Assembly: GCA_002238565.1 (NCBI GenBank)
Contig: MPMP01000007.1
Coordinates: 22,122-86,121 of the forward strand
DNA: 64,000 bases
Direction of reading: 5' to 3'
DNA from: Albidovulum sp. bin36
Lineage (GTDB): Bacteria; Pseudomonadota; Alphaproteobacteria; Rhodobacterales; Rhodobacteraceae
Within the stretch, counting starts at the first letter, position 1, and every line of letters starts with the position of its first letter. The notes beneath the pieces were generated by a model. The model saw nothing but the letters and a program-made list of their open reading frames with translations. It did not search any database and had not been told where the DNA came from. The position numbers were made by a program, and so were the translations under genes. Positions 18,607 through 26,516 of this stretch are shown here, in pieces.

Positions 18607-20094
18607 TCAGCCTTTCCAGAACCACGACGAGACAATCGCGAAAACCGCCATCAATTCAAGCCGTCCGATCAACATGGCGGCGGCGAGAAGCCACTTGGCG
18701 AAATCGCTTAAGCTGGAGAAGTTGCCCGTCGGCCCAATCGGGTCGCCAAGGCCCGGTCCAATATTCGCTAGCGCGGCCGCCGCTCCCGATATTGAAGCCA
18801 TCGCATCCAATCCCGTAAACGCAAGCAGCATCGCGACCACCCCTAGCGTCGCGAGGAACATGACGAAGAATGCCATGACCGATGAAATGACATCCTCGGG
18901 AATCTTATGGCCTTCGTACCGAGGCGTGAATATTCCATGCGGGGAGTGAATGCTGTTTACCTGGGCCTTGATCGATGCGAATAGCAGCTGGAATCGGAAA
19001 ATCTTGATCGAGCAGCTTGTGGACCCCGCGCAGCCGCCAACAAGGCCGATCAGGAAGAATACTGTAACCGGAAAGCTTCCCCAGCTAGCGTAATTGTCGC
19101 TTACGTAGCCGGTACCGGTCAGGATCGATATTCCGTTGAACAACGAGCGCCTAAACGCCTCTTCGCCATTCTCGTTGTTCACGCCGAACTGCCACATCCC
19201 GAGCGTTCCAACGATTACTGCGCAGAAAATCAAGAACGACCTGATTTGACTGTCGACCAGTATCGGGCGAGCCGATCCATTCAATAGCTGCACGTAGCGA
19301 ATGAACGGCAAAGCCGACAGCACCATGAATCCGGCGCCTGCGTATTCAGCTCCCGCGCCCAAACTCGAAAAGGAATCGTCATGGTTCGCGAAGCCGCCGG
19401 TCGCAATTGTCGTCATGGCGTGAACCGCGGAGTCGAGCCAGCTTAAGCCGACAATCGAATACGCCAGAAAGCAGGCGAATGTCAGCATTAGGTAAATCAA
19501 GGAAATCGAACGCGTGATTTCCGCCACTCTAGGCAAGATCGTGCCGAGCGAATCATAGCTGTCCGACCGGAATAGCTGCATGCCTCCGACCCGAAGAAGC
19601 GGCAAGAATGCCATCGCCACGATTATTATGCCAATTCCCCCGATCCATTGAAGCATGCCGCGCCATAGCAGCAAGCCCGCGGGCAAGTCGTCTATTCCTG
19701 AAATCACGGTGGAGCCGGTCGTGGTCAAGCCGGACATGGCTTCGAAGAAGGCATCGACAAACCTGGCGCCGGTCGCGCCGAACAAAAAGGGAAGCGCGCC
19801 AAAAACGGGCAGGATGCTGAAAACGCCGGTCGTGAGCACAAAGGTCTGCTTGATCGTGAGGCCGTCGCCAACCCCGTTCATGCAAGAAAGCACCAGAGCC
19901 GAGCCAACGACGATAGTAAGTATCCCGGAAGCGGCGAATGCAGTCCAGTGGCCGTTTGCCAACAATAGATCGACGACTAGGGGAATAAGCATCGAGAGGC
20001 CAAGCCCCACTAGAAGCAAGCCGATGAGAAAGCCAACCGGCCTAAAATCGAACAATTTTTGGTTCCTCTTGCTTTTCGTTGCCAAAATCAGCAA
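18607..20094 (-). CDS. trkH: TrkH-type potassium uptake protein
   Basis: This inner-membrane K+ channel subunit has 495 residues. The repeated M-P-M selectivity-loop pattern of TrkH/KtrB is visible: EAMSGLTTTGSTV near 120, TIATGGFANHD near 230, NGISILTGTGYVS near 320 and a fourth loop with GNFSSL near 460. TrkH works with the cytoplasmic NAD-binding TrkA, which is not in this window. The start is a TTG (20094) before a polar MLILATKSKRNQK segment; a start further in is possible. It lies 36 bases downstream of metZ on the same strand. Confidence 0.9.
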   Translation of the reverse strand: MLILATKSKRNQKLFDFRPVGFLIGLLLVGLGLSMLIPLVVDLLLANGHWTAFAASGILTIVVGSALVLSCMNGVGDGLTIKQTFVLTTGVFSILPVFGALPFLFGATGARFVDAFFEAMSGLTTTGSTVISGIDDLPAGLLLWRGMLQWIGGIGIIIVAMAFLPLLRVGGMQLFRSDSYDSLGTILPRVAEITRSISLIYLMLTFACFLAYSIVGLSWLDSAVHAMTTIATGGFANHDDSFSSLGAGAEYAGAGFMVLSALPFIRYVQLLNGSARPILVDSQIRSFLIFCAVIVGTLGMWQFGVNNENGEEAFRRSLFNGISILTGTGYVSDNYASWGSFPVTVFFLIGLVGGCAGSTSCSIKIFRFQLLFASIKAQVNSIHSPHGIFTPRYEGHKIPEDVISSVMAFFVMFLATLGVVAMLLAFTGLDAMASISGAAAALANIGPGLGDPIGPTGNFSSLSDFAKWLLAAAMLIGRLELMAVFAIVSSWFWKG

Positions 20095-20130
20095 AAGGCG
20101 GAATGGGAATTTTGCGATGTAAGCGCCGAG

Positions 20131-21306
20131 CTAAGCAGTATCGAGCGCATTGTGCAAGTCTCTAGTAAGATCTTGAACGTCCTCCAGCCCGACCGAAATC
20201 CGTACAATGCCGTCCGAAATCCCCAGCTCCTGCCGCAGTTCGGCGGAAAGTCTTTGATGGGTAGTCGTGCTTGGGTGCGTGCAGAGGCTTTTCGCATCGC
20301 CGAGATTGTTTGAAATACCAACAATGCGAAGCGCATTCAAAAAACGGAATGCGGCTTCCTTCCCTTCCCTAAACTCAATTGTGAAGACCGTACCTCCCCG
20401 AGTTAATTGCGTCCGAGCCAAATTATACTGCGAATGACCGGGTAGGAAGGGGTGGATGACGCGCGTTAATTTCGGATGGCCTTGGATGGCCGCAGCTAGT
20501 TCGAGCGCCGTTTCCGCCTGGGCCTCGCATCGAAGCTCCAAAGTCTCTAGGCCCTTTAGCATTACCCATGCGTTGAAGGGGCTGATCGCGCCGCCCGTGT
20601 GCTTTAGGAACGGCTCAAGCGTCTTGCGAATGAATTCGGCCGTGCCGAGAACAACCCCGCCAAGGCATCGACCCTGCCCGTCGATATGCTTCGTCGCCGA
20701 ATAGACGACGACATGCGCTCCCAGGTCCAGGCATCTTTGGAAAACCGGAGTCGCGAGTACATTGTCCACGATGACCAGCGCCCCGGACTCTCGCGCCAAT
20801 TCGCACACCGCGCCAATGTCGATCACCTCAAGCATGGGATTGGAAATCGATTCAAGGAAAACCGCCTTGGTGTCACCTCTGATCGCCTCGCGCCACTGCG
20901 AAATCTCGGTTCCGTCGACGAAGGTAACTTCGATTCCGTATCGAGGAAGAATATTTTCCAGAATGAACAAGCACGACCCGAACAATGCCTTCGACGACAC
21001 TACATGGTCTCCGGAGCGAAGCACCGATGCCAGCGACGCGTAGACCGCCGCCATTCCGGAGGCCGTTGCGAATGCGTCTTCCGCGCCTTCGAGCGAAGCC
21101 ATGCGCTCCTCGAACATTCTGACGGTCGGATTGCCGTAGCGCGCGTAAATGAACTCGTCGGGGCCGGATTCGATGAATCGAGCTTCCGCCTGCTCCGCGG
21201 ATTCGTAGACAAACCCCTGCGTTAGGAATATCGCTTCCGCGTTTTCGCCGAACTGGCTTCTCTTGATTCCGGCATGAACGCTTCGGGTCCTGATGCGATT
21301 CTGCAT
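20131..21306 (-). CDS. metZ: O-succinylhomoserine sulfhydrylase
   Basis: The 391-residue PLP enzyme makes homocysteine from O-succinylhomoserine and sulfide in methionine synthesis. The PLP lysine is Lys206 in SATKHIDGQGR, and the Asp that pairs with the pyridine nitrogen is in VIVDNVLATP (~181). The N-terminal RTRSVHAG and the YARYGNPTV segment are typical of the MetZ branch of the Cys/Met-metabolism family; O-acetylhomoserine sulfhydrylase or cystathionine gamma-synthase are less likely. The upstream leader (21307-21480) has a possible attenuator-like structure. Confidence 0.9.
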   Translation of the reverse strand: MQNRIRTRSVHAGIKRSQFGENAEAIFLTQGFVYESAEQAEARFIESGPDEFIYARYGNPTVRMFEERMASLEGAEDAFATASGMAAVYASLASVLRSGDHVVSSKALFGSCLFILENILPRYGIEVTFVDGTEISQWREAIRGDTKAVFLESISNPMLEVIDIGAVCELARESGALVIVDNVLATPVFQRCLDLGAHVVVYSATKHIDGQGRCLGGVVLGTAEFIRKTLEPFLKHTGGAISPFNAWVMLKGLETLELRCEAQAETALELAAAIQGHPKLTRVIHPFLPGHSQYNLARTQLTRGGTVFTIEFREGKEAAFRFLNALRIVGISNNLGDAKSLCTHPSTTTHQRLSAELRQELGISDGIVRISVGLEDVQDLTRDLHNALDTA

Positions 21307-21785
21307 TTCTAACGAGTCCTATTGCCGGATGCGCCAACCCGATGCGATTCAAACATCTCGACCAAGCGAAAAATTGCCGTCATTGCCCGGAATGGCGAGT
21401 TGCGGATTGCTTGCGGCCATACTGCTACTGCCAAAGCGCCGTCCTCCGCAACCTATCAGGCGGATAAACCTAAAAATTTCTCGCAACGGCGCAAGCCGCA
21501 ACCAAGGACAAGGAGCGAATTTACCTTCTTGCCCCACGCCCCGCAAAACTGGAAAAAATGGATGCCGTTGGCCAATCTGAAGGTGTCCGGAAGTGGAAGC
21601 GATGCGCATCCTCCGGGATGCTCTGCGAGGCGAATGGGACAATACGCCGCTACTGACGCTGAAAGCCGACCCAGAAGAGGCTACTCGGCGTCAATCCGCT
21701 AGCTCTGTGGTTCCGCAGCCTTGCAAATTCGGCAAGCCAAGCGCCGATGCAGTTCCGTCGCGAATCGCCGGGGCTTTTGCGAAAG
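21307..21785. other. Long leader/intergenic stretch upstream of metZ
   Basis: 479 bases with no gene. The 21370-21455 part is described separately as a possible structured leader of metZ; I see nothing recognisable in 21456-21785. Confidence 0.5.
21370..21455 (-). promoter_or_regulatory. Possible structured RNA leader/attenuator of metZ
   Basis: On the minus strand GTTGCGGA (21452-21445) can pair with TCCGCAAC (21406-21399), enclosing a 38-base region. After that come a smaller imperfect hairpin (GCCATT / AATGACGGC) and a run of five T (near 21370), like an intrinsic terminator. metZ starts about 65 bases further. The SAM-II consensus known upstream of alphaproteobacterial metZ/metA genes is not visible, so this would be another leader type, or coincidence. 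Confidence 0.3.
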
Positions 21786-22454
21786 CTAATTCCGTTCCTC
21801 CGCCGCATGCTTGAGACCGGAGGCCGGCGCGGGAATATCGACCAGTCCCTTGGCGTGCGCCAAAGCGCTGCGTACGAATGCGATTTGAGCTGTTTCTTCC
21901 AGCAGTTCAACGACATACTGGGCATCGACAAGTGTCTTGCCCAGGCCGATCGTGCCGTGGCTCGCAAGGGTTGCCGCCCTAACCGAACGATCCTCTATCG
22001 CCGGAACTATATCCTCGCTTCGCTGCGGACCGCCGTTGGGTCCTAGCGGAACGAGCGGAACTCGTCCGACTTTCTCAATCGACTGAACCGTAATGCACGG
22101 AATCTCCAGACCGGCGGAAGCCCATCCCGTCGCCCAAGGAGAATGCACATGGACAATTGCGCCGACATCCGGTCTCGCCCTGTATATTCCGGCATGAAAG
22201 TCCAAGTCCTTCGAGGGCTTGCCGCTTCCGGCCAGAATTTCGCCGTTCAAGTCCGCTATCATGAGGTTGTCGACAGTGCATTCGTTGAAACCGATTCCGC
22301 TCGGCTTGATTGCAATCGCGTCACGGCAAGCCAGGCGAACCGAAAGATTGCCGCCGGCATTCGTTTGAAGCCGCAAATCGAAACTACGCTTCGCCGTGCC
22401 TATCAGAGCCAATTTCCTGGCAAGGACATCGTTCTCGTCCAGTTTGGGCAACAT
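21786..22454 (-). CDS. Class II aldolase/adducin family protein
   Basis: The 222-residue protein belongs to the fuculose-/ribulose-phosphate aldolase family. GGNLSVR at 34-40 binds phosphate in known members; zinc ligands are His102/His104 (VHVHSPWA) and His166 (SHGTIG). At the position of the usual catalytic Glu (SSEW) it reads SKDLD, an acidic but different residue. I chose the ATG at 22454 with AAAGGA upstream, rather than the TTG at 22469. It lies 15 bases after the Tm-1-like gene, so the two are probably co-transcribed. Cleavage of a ketose/aldose phosphate or isomerisation/decarboxylation are the options. Confidence 0.87.
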   Translation of the reverse strand: MLPKLDENDVLARKLALIGTAKRSFDLRLQTNAGGNLSVRLACRDAIAIKPSGIGFNECTVDNLMIADLNGEILAGSGKPSKDLDFHAGIYRARPDVGAIVHVHSPWATGWASAGLEIPCITVQSIEKVGRVPLVPLGPNGGPQRSEDIVPAIEDRSVRAATLASHGTIGLGKTLVDAQYVVELLEETAQIAFVRSALAHAKGLVDIPAPASGLKHAAEERN

Positions 22455-22469
22455 TGAATTCCTTTCCAA

Positions 22470-23627
22470 TTACTTTTCCGCTTCTTTCGGCATCATTCGC
22501 AGCAACGCGTCCGCCGCGACGAAAGCAGTTTCGCGGTCGTTTATATGGCTGTCCAGTTCAATGACAGCCGCGGCGCTATTCAGAGACGAGCGAAGCTCTT
22601 CGGCAAAAGCATTGCGCCCGGACCGATTTTCGATCGCGCCGCCATCGCGATCTTCCGTCGAGAAGCCGCCCATGGGCAATACGATCGCGCATTCGCCTTC
22701 GGAACCGTTTAGGGAGCAGGCGATTATCCTTGCCGCATCGGCCATTTCGTCATCCTTCAATGCGACGTGCGTAAAGGCCGGGCTGTGCCGGTAGTGCGGA
22801 CGACCGAGGTCGTCGCCTCCCAAAGCTTCGATTGCGCCTTTCGTAAAGAAATTGATTCCTCCCGGCAGCAATACGCGAGGCGACCCCGCATGTCCCGCGA
22901 GCCTGTCGGAAAGTAGGCTGCTTCCGGTCTCGTAGAGCAGCCTAGTAACCTCGTGGGTCGCGCAATCCATCATCCCGGAAAAAAGGCCGCGCCGCGCCCA
23001 TTTGGAAAATGCTGCCCCGCCGTATCCGTTGGCATGAAAGGTGGCGGTTTCGTGCCCAGCGCTTTCGAGCCTTTCCACTACGGAATCCACGATCGGCGCA
23101 ACCACGCCAAGGGCGGTAATCCCGATCGCCGACCGATCGCGAATTTCGTCGCGCTCGACGTCCTTTGCCAATGCGCTGGCCATCGCCGCGGCGCTGGACA
23201 GGGAATTCCTAATGGCCGGGCCCGTGCCCACAAGGTCCGCAATCGTCGGCACCAGCACGATTCCATTCAGAGCGGCGAATTCCCTTAGGTCTGAAGCCAG
23301 CGTCGTTACCAATAGCTTGGGCGTCTCCAGCGGAAGAGTCATCATGGCCGTTGCGGCGACCTGAGCGCCGGTGCCGCCGCCCATGCCGACAAATACCTTC
23401 GCATCCCGCGCGGCGGCGCGGCCGACCGCCAGGGACGCCTTCTCGGAAGCTTCCCGCATGGCATTGACTTTTTCCTCGCCGGAAAGGAGCTTGCCGCCCG
23501 ACTCCAGGCTCGTATCCAGCACCTCGCAAGCGAGTCCGAACCGACGAAGCCTATTCACTAGGAATTCGGTCTCCCGCCGCTTGGTATCAAGCGTGGCCAG
23601 CACGACGGCCAGCGGAGATTCGCTCAA
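22470..23627 (-). CDS. Tm-1-like ATP-binding domain protein (UPF0261)
   Basis: The 385-residue protein matches the UPF0261/Tm-1-like family: VVLATLDTKRRETEFL at the start, the glycine-rich VGMGGGTGAQ near 80, GMMDCATHEVT near 225 and GGINFF near 260. The plant homologue Tm-1 binds ATP and a viral replicase; bacterial members lie in carbohydrate and acid catabolic clusters but their reaction is poorly defined. The start is a TTG preceded by GGAGG. It is transcribed divergently from the MBL-fold gene, sharing a 163-base control region. Confidence 0.88.
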   Translation of the reverse strand: MSESPLAVVLATLDTKRRETEFLVNRLRRFGLACEVLDTSLESGGKLLSGEEKVNAMREASEKASLAVGRAAARDAKVFVGMGGGTGAQVAATAMMTLPLETPKLLVTTLASDLREFAALNGIVLVPTIADLVGTGPAIRNSLSSAAAMASALAKDVERDEIRDRSAIGITALGVVAPIVDSVVERLESAGHETATFHANGYGGAAFSKWARRGLFSGMMDCATHEVTRLLYETGSSLLSDRLAGHAGSPRVLLPGGINFFTKGAIEALGGDDLGRPHYRHSPAFTHVALKDDEMADAARIIACSLNGSEGECAIVLPMGGFSTEDRDGGAIENRSGRNAFAEELRSSLNSAAAVIELDSHINDRETAFVAADALLRMMPKEAEK

Positions 23628-23671
23628 TCCTCCCCCTTCCTCGGGTTCCTCCGGTTCAAGCGCGATTTCAC

Positions 23672-23696
23672 ATTGAATTTATACCACACATTCAAT
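23672..23696. promoter_or_regulatory. Inverted repeat overlapping a divergent promoter
   Basis: ATTGAAT (23672-23678) and ATTCAAT (23690-23696) form a perfect inverted repeat with an 11-base spacer. On the minus strand the overlapping sequence TGGTATAAA (23686-23678) is a good extended -10 promoter for the Tm-1-like gene. A repressor binding here could block transcription and control both divergent operons. The regulator itself is not in the cluster. Confidence 0.45.
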
Positions 23697-23790
23697 TCGA
23701 TTCCCGGCCCCTCCTCGGCGCTTTGCTATTTTCGCCAGGTCGCACTATTTGGAGTCGGGCGACTAAAAGCAAATTCATTTCGGAGAGACA

Positions 23791-24630
23791 ATGACAGTAT
23801 CGGCGACCAAAATCTATCCGATCAACACGGGCTGGCTGGAGGCCGACTTGGGAACATACGTTTTTTGGAAGGGCCCTGCGGGGAAAAAAATCTGGAATCC
23901 CGTATATTGCTTCTATGTCGATACCGGAGAGTACAAGATTTTAATCGACACCGGGCTCTGCGATGAAGCGCGAGCGACCAAATTCCACCACAAGTGCCAA
24001 AAGAGGGGCTGCCTGGAAGTCCATCGTCACTTGCCTGAAAAACTCGGCATAGAGCCGCAGGCGATCGATATTGTAATCTTTACCCATCTCCACTGGGATC
24101 ATGTGCAGAATATGAAGGAGTTTCCGCGAGCGAGGTACATTTGCCCGGAAATCGAAATCAAATGGGCGTATAATCCCCTTCCTCTCTACTATCGAACGTA
24201 CGAATCGCCGGTTCTCGGCATTCAGCCCGCCTACTACGGCTGCAGCTTCGAACTCGTTCACGGCGAAACCGAAATCGTTCCCGGCGTTTCCATGTTCGAA
24301 ACGCCGGGCCATTCGCCCGGCCACATGGCCGTGACAGTGAAAACCGAAGCGGGCGATATCGTAATCGCCGGCGACGCGATATTCCAAGGCAGAAACATGG
24401 AGCCGAACGAAGATGAAAAATGGCGCTACTGGGTTCCAGCCCGATTCGTCGACTCCATTCAGGGCTGGAAGTCGGTTGAAGAGATTGACAAGAGATCCGA
24501 CTACATTCTCGCATGCCACGACGAAGCCGTTGGCGATCACGGCGCCTATCCCTTCGAAGGCATGAAGACGAGGCAGCGGAGACGGCATATTCCCGGCTAT
24601 TCGTTCTATTTCGCGGATTTGCCTCGCTAA
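23791..24630 (+). CDS. Metallo-beta-lactamase-fold hydrolase, N-acyl homoserine lactonase-like
   Basis: The 279-residue protein has the zinc motif THLHWDH (His99, His101, Asp103, His104), a second histidine in TPGHSPGH, a bridging Asp in AGDAIF and a later His in LACHDE. This arrangement is that of AttM/AiiA-type lactonases. No signal peptide is present. A GGAGAGAC ribosome site precedes the ATG. In a sugar-catabolic operon it more likely opens a sugar lactone than quenches quorum signals, although the latter is the family's named activity. The next gene starts 6 bases later. Confidence 0.87.
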   Translation: MTVSATKIYPINTGWLEADLGTYVFWKGPAGKKIWNPVYCFYVDTGEYKILIDTGLCDEARATKFHHKCQKRGCLEVHRHLPEKLGIEPQAIDIVIFTHLHWDHVQNMKEFPRARYICPEIEIKWAYNPLPLYYRTYESPVLGIQPAYYGCSFELVHGETEIVPGVSMFETPGHSPGHMAVTVKTEAGDIVIAGDAIFQGRNMEPNEDEKWRYWVPARFVDSIQGWKSVEEIDKRSDYILACHDEAVGDHGAYPFEGMKTRQRRRHIPGYSFYFADLPR

Positions 24631-24636
24631 TTCGCA

Positions 24637-25509
24637 ATGACCGTTCGATTGGAATCGATATTCGCCGTCATCGACGAATTCGATGTCGCCGTGCTCGATC
24701 AATGGGGCGTGCTCCATCGAGGCGAGGGCGCTTTTCCCGATGCGGTGGAAACGGTTGCGCGATTGGCTCGGGAGGGTAAACGCGTCGTCGTGCTCACGAA
24801 TTCCGGCAAAAGGGCGTCGTTGAACCGGCGGCGAATAGAGTCCCTGGGGTTTCCGCGAGGCGCGATCGACCATGTCGTTTCGTCCGGCGAAGTCGCATGG
24901 CGCGACATCGCGTCCGAAAGCGGCGCTTCAGCCAATGGCAAGTCCAATGCGCTGTTTCCGATATCCGCCTCGCCGTCCGACGCCCGGGAGTGGCTGGGCG
25001 GCGATTCGGCGATCGAGTTCGCGTTCAGGCCGGAGCAAGCGCTAAGGCTCCTGCTCATGGGACTCGCGGACGACGCCGGGGAGAATGAATTCGATTCGCT
25101 GTTTGAAACCGCCATTCGCTATCGGACCGGCATGATCTGCACCAATCCGGACAAGATATCGATGAGAGGCGGCACTCGGTGCATCGCCCCGGGCTTCCTG
25201 GCGCAGAAATTCGCCGACATGGGCGGGCACGTCGAATGGTACGGGAAGCCCTACGCCGCCGTTTTCGACGCCGTGCGGAGTCTTTACCCGGATATTCCTC
25301 GCGAAAGGTTCCTGATGGTCGGGGATTCCATCGAGCACGATATTGCGGGAGCGAATCGCGCCGAATTTGCTTCCATGCTCGTAATTTCGGGTGTGCACGA
25401 GCCTTCACTAGCCGCGAAATCTGAAAGAGAGATGCTGCGGGGAATTGACACTCTGGCCATGGATTTCGGCACGGGAGTTCCCGACTACTGCATTGACGCG
25501 CTAAAATAG
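24637..25509 (+). CDS. HAD-superfamily hydrolase (TIGR01459-like, NagD-type)
   Basis: The 290-residue protein has the HAD layout: motif I LDQWGVLH (nucleophile Asp21), motif II LTNSGKR (Thr54-Asn55), a large C2-type cap, then GKPYAAVF and motif III/IV VGDSIEHDIAGA. The second aspartate of motif I (DxD/DxT) is Trp, as in the NagD-like group starting D-x-WGVLH. It probably dephosphorylates a small sugar phosphate. It sits between the lactonase-like gene and a class II aldolase gene, with short gaps indicating one operon. Confidence 0.86.
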   Translation: MTVRLESIFAVIDEFDVAVLDQWGVLHRGEGAFPDAVETVARLAREGKRVVVLTNSGKRASLNRRRIESLGFPRGAIDHVVSSGEVAWRDIASESGASANGKSNALFPISASPSDAREWLGGDSAIEFAFRPEQALRLLLMGLADDAGENEFDSLFETAIRYRTGMICTNPDKISMRGGTRCIAPGFLAQKFADMGGHVEWYGKPYAAVFDAVRSLYPDIPRERFLMVGDSIEHDIAGANRAEFASMLVISGVHEPSLAAKSEREMLRGIDTLAMDFGTGVPDYCIDALK

Positions 25510-25526
25510 CGAGAAACGGCCTTCCT

Positions 25527-26516
25527 TTGCCCTTGACGAGCCAATTTCTTGAACTTTGCCGCAAAATCGGCTGCGACCCTCTGCTTGTTCAAGGGCCGGG
25601 GGGAAACGCTTCCTGCAAGTCGGGCGGAATCCTGCACGTCAAGGCGTCGGGTACCGAGCTTGCCTGCGCGATGGAGCGAAATATCTTCGCCGCCGTCGAC
25701 ATATCCCGAGCGATAGCGGAAATCGACGGCGCCGGCGATGGATCCTGCCGTTCCGCAATGACGGATCCCGAGTCGCCCGCGAGACCGTCGATCGAAACGA
25801 CTTTCCATGCTCTGCTGCCGCAAAAGTACGTATTCCACTATCATTCGGTCGCCGCGATATGCCACTCGATTTCGAGCCGGGGCAAGGACTTGATTCCGCG
25901 CAAGCTAAACGGAATCGGATGGGATGCGATTCCCTACCGCAAGCCCGGCATTGCGCTTTCGAAAGCTATTCGATCCAAGATTCTGGATCGGGAGGTCGAA
26001 GCGCTGATTCTTGAAAACCACGGCATCATCGTCGCCCACGATTCCCTTGGGCGAGTCGCGGAATTGATCGATGACATCGAACGGCGGCTTCACCTCCCTC
26101 GCCTACCGCTTGCGCCTCCGCGGGCAATTCCTCCGGCAATCGATGGCTGGATCGCCCCGGCCGAGGTTTCCGGCCTCGCATTCGACTCGCTCGCCAGGCG
26201 CCGAGCGTCGGCCGGAAGCTACTACCCGGATCACGTCGTGTTCCTTGGACCGGCGGTTAGGGAGTCGACGCTTGACGAACTGGCGTCGCCGGCTGCGGAT
26301 GAACGCGCCCGCCCGGTCGCGCTGGTTAAGGACTCAGGCTTCTACATCAGGGAGAATGCCACCGCCGCGCAGCAGGCGATGCTGAAATGCCTGTTCGAAG
26401 TTCTTGCGAGAGTTCCGCCGGAATGGAAGCTGAATCCTATCGGCGGCGCAGCCGAGGCGGAGCTTTTGGATTGGGACGCGGAAAAGTACCGGCAGTCTCT
26501 CGCCGCTGATCGATGA
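25527..26516 (+). CDS. Class II aldolase family protein, long form
   Basis: The 329-residue protein has a class II aldolase N-terminal half (GPGGNASCK near 23-31; FHYHSVAA near 103-110 with the zinc histidines; ENHGIIVAHD near 162-171) and a C-terminal extension of about 140 residues. Long members of this kind include short-chain dehydrogenase-associated sugar aldolases (RhaD/AlD type). The start is a TTG at 25527; no better in-frame ATG lies nearby. Its stop overlaps the start of the FGGY kinase (ATGA), so kinase and aldolase are translationally coupled, as expected for phosphorylation followed by cleavage. Confidence 0.83.
   Translation: MPLTSQFLELCRKIGCDPLLVQGPGGNASCKSGGILHVKASGTELACAMERNIFAAVDISRAIAEIDGAGDGSCRSAMTDPESPARPSIETTFHALLPQKYVFHYHSVAAICHSISSRGKDLIPRKLNGIGWDAIPYRKPGIALSKAIRSKILDREVEALILENHGIIVAHDSLGRVAELIDDIERRLHLPRLPLAPPRAIPPAIDGWIAPAEVSGLAFDSLARRRASAGSYYPDHVVFLGPAVRESTLDELASPAADERARPVALVKDSGFYIRENATAAQQAMLKCLFEVLARVPPEWKLNPIGGAAEAELLDWDAEKYRQSLAADR

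Noticed and set aside
21307..21480. SAM-II riboswitch or 6S RNA upstream of metZ
   Set aside because: Neither the SAM-II core nor conserved 6S features could be matched; only a generic hairpin and T-run remain.
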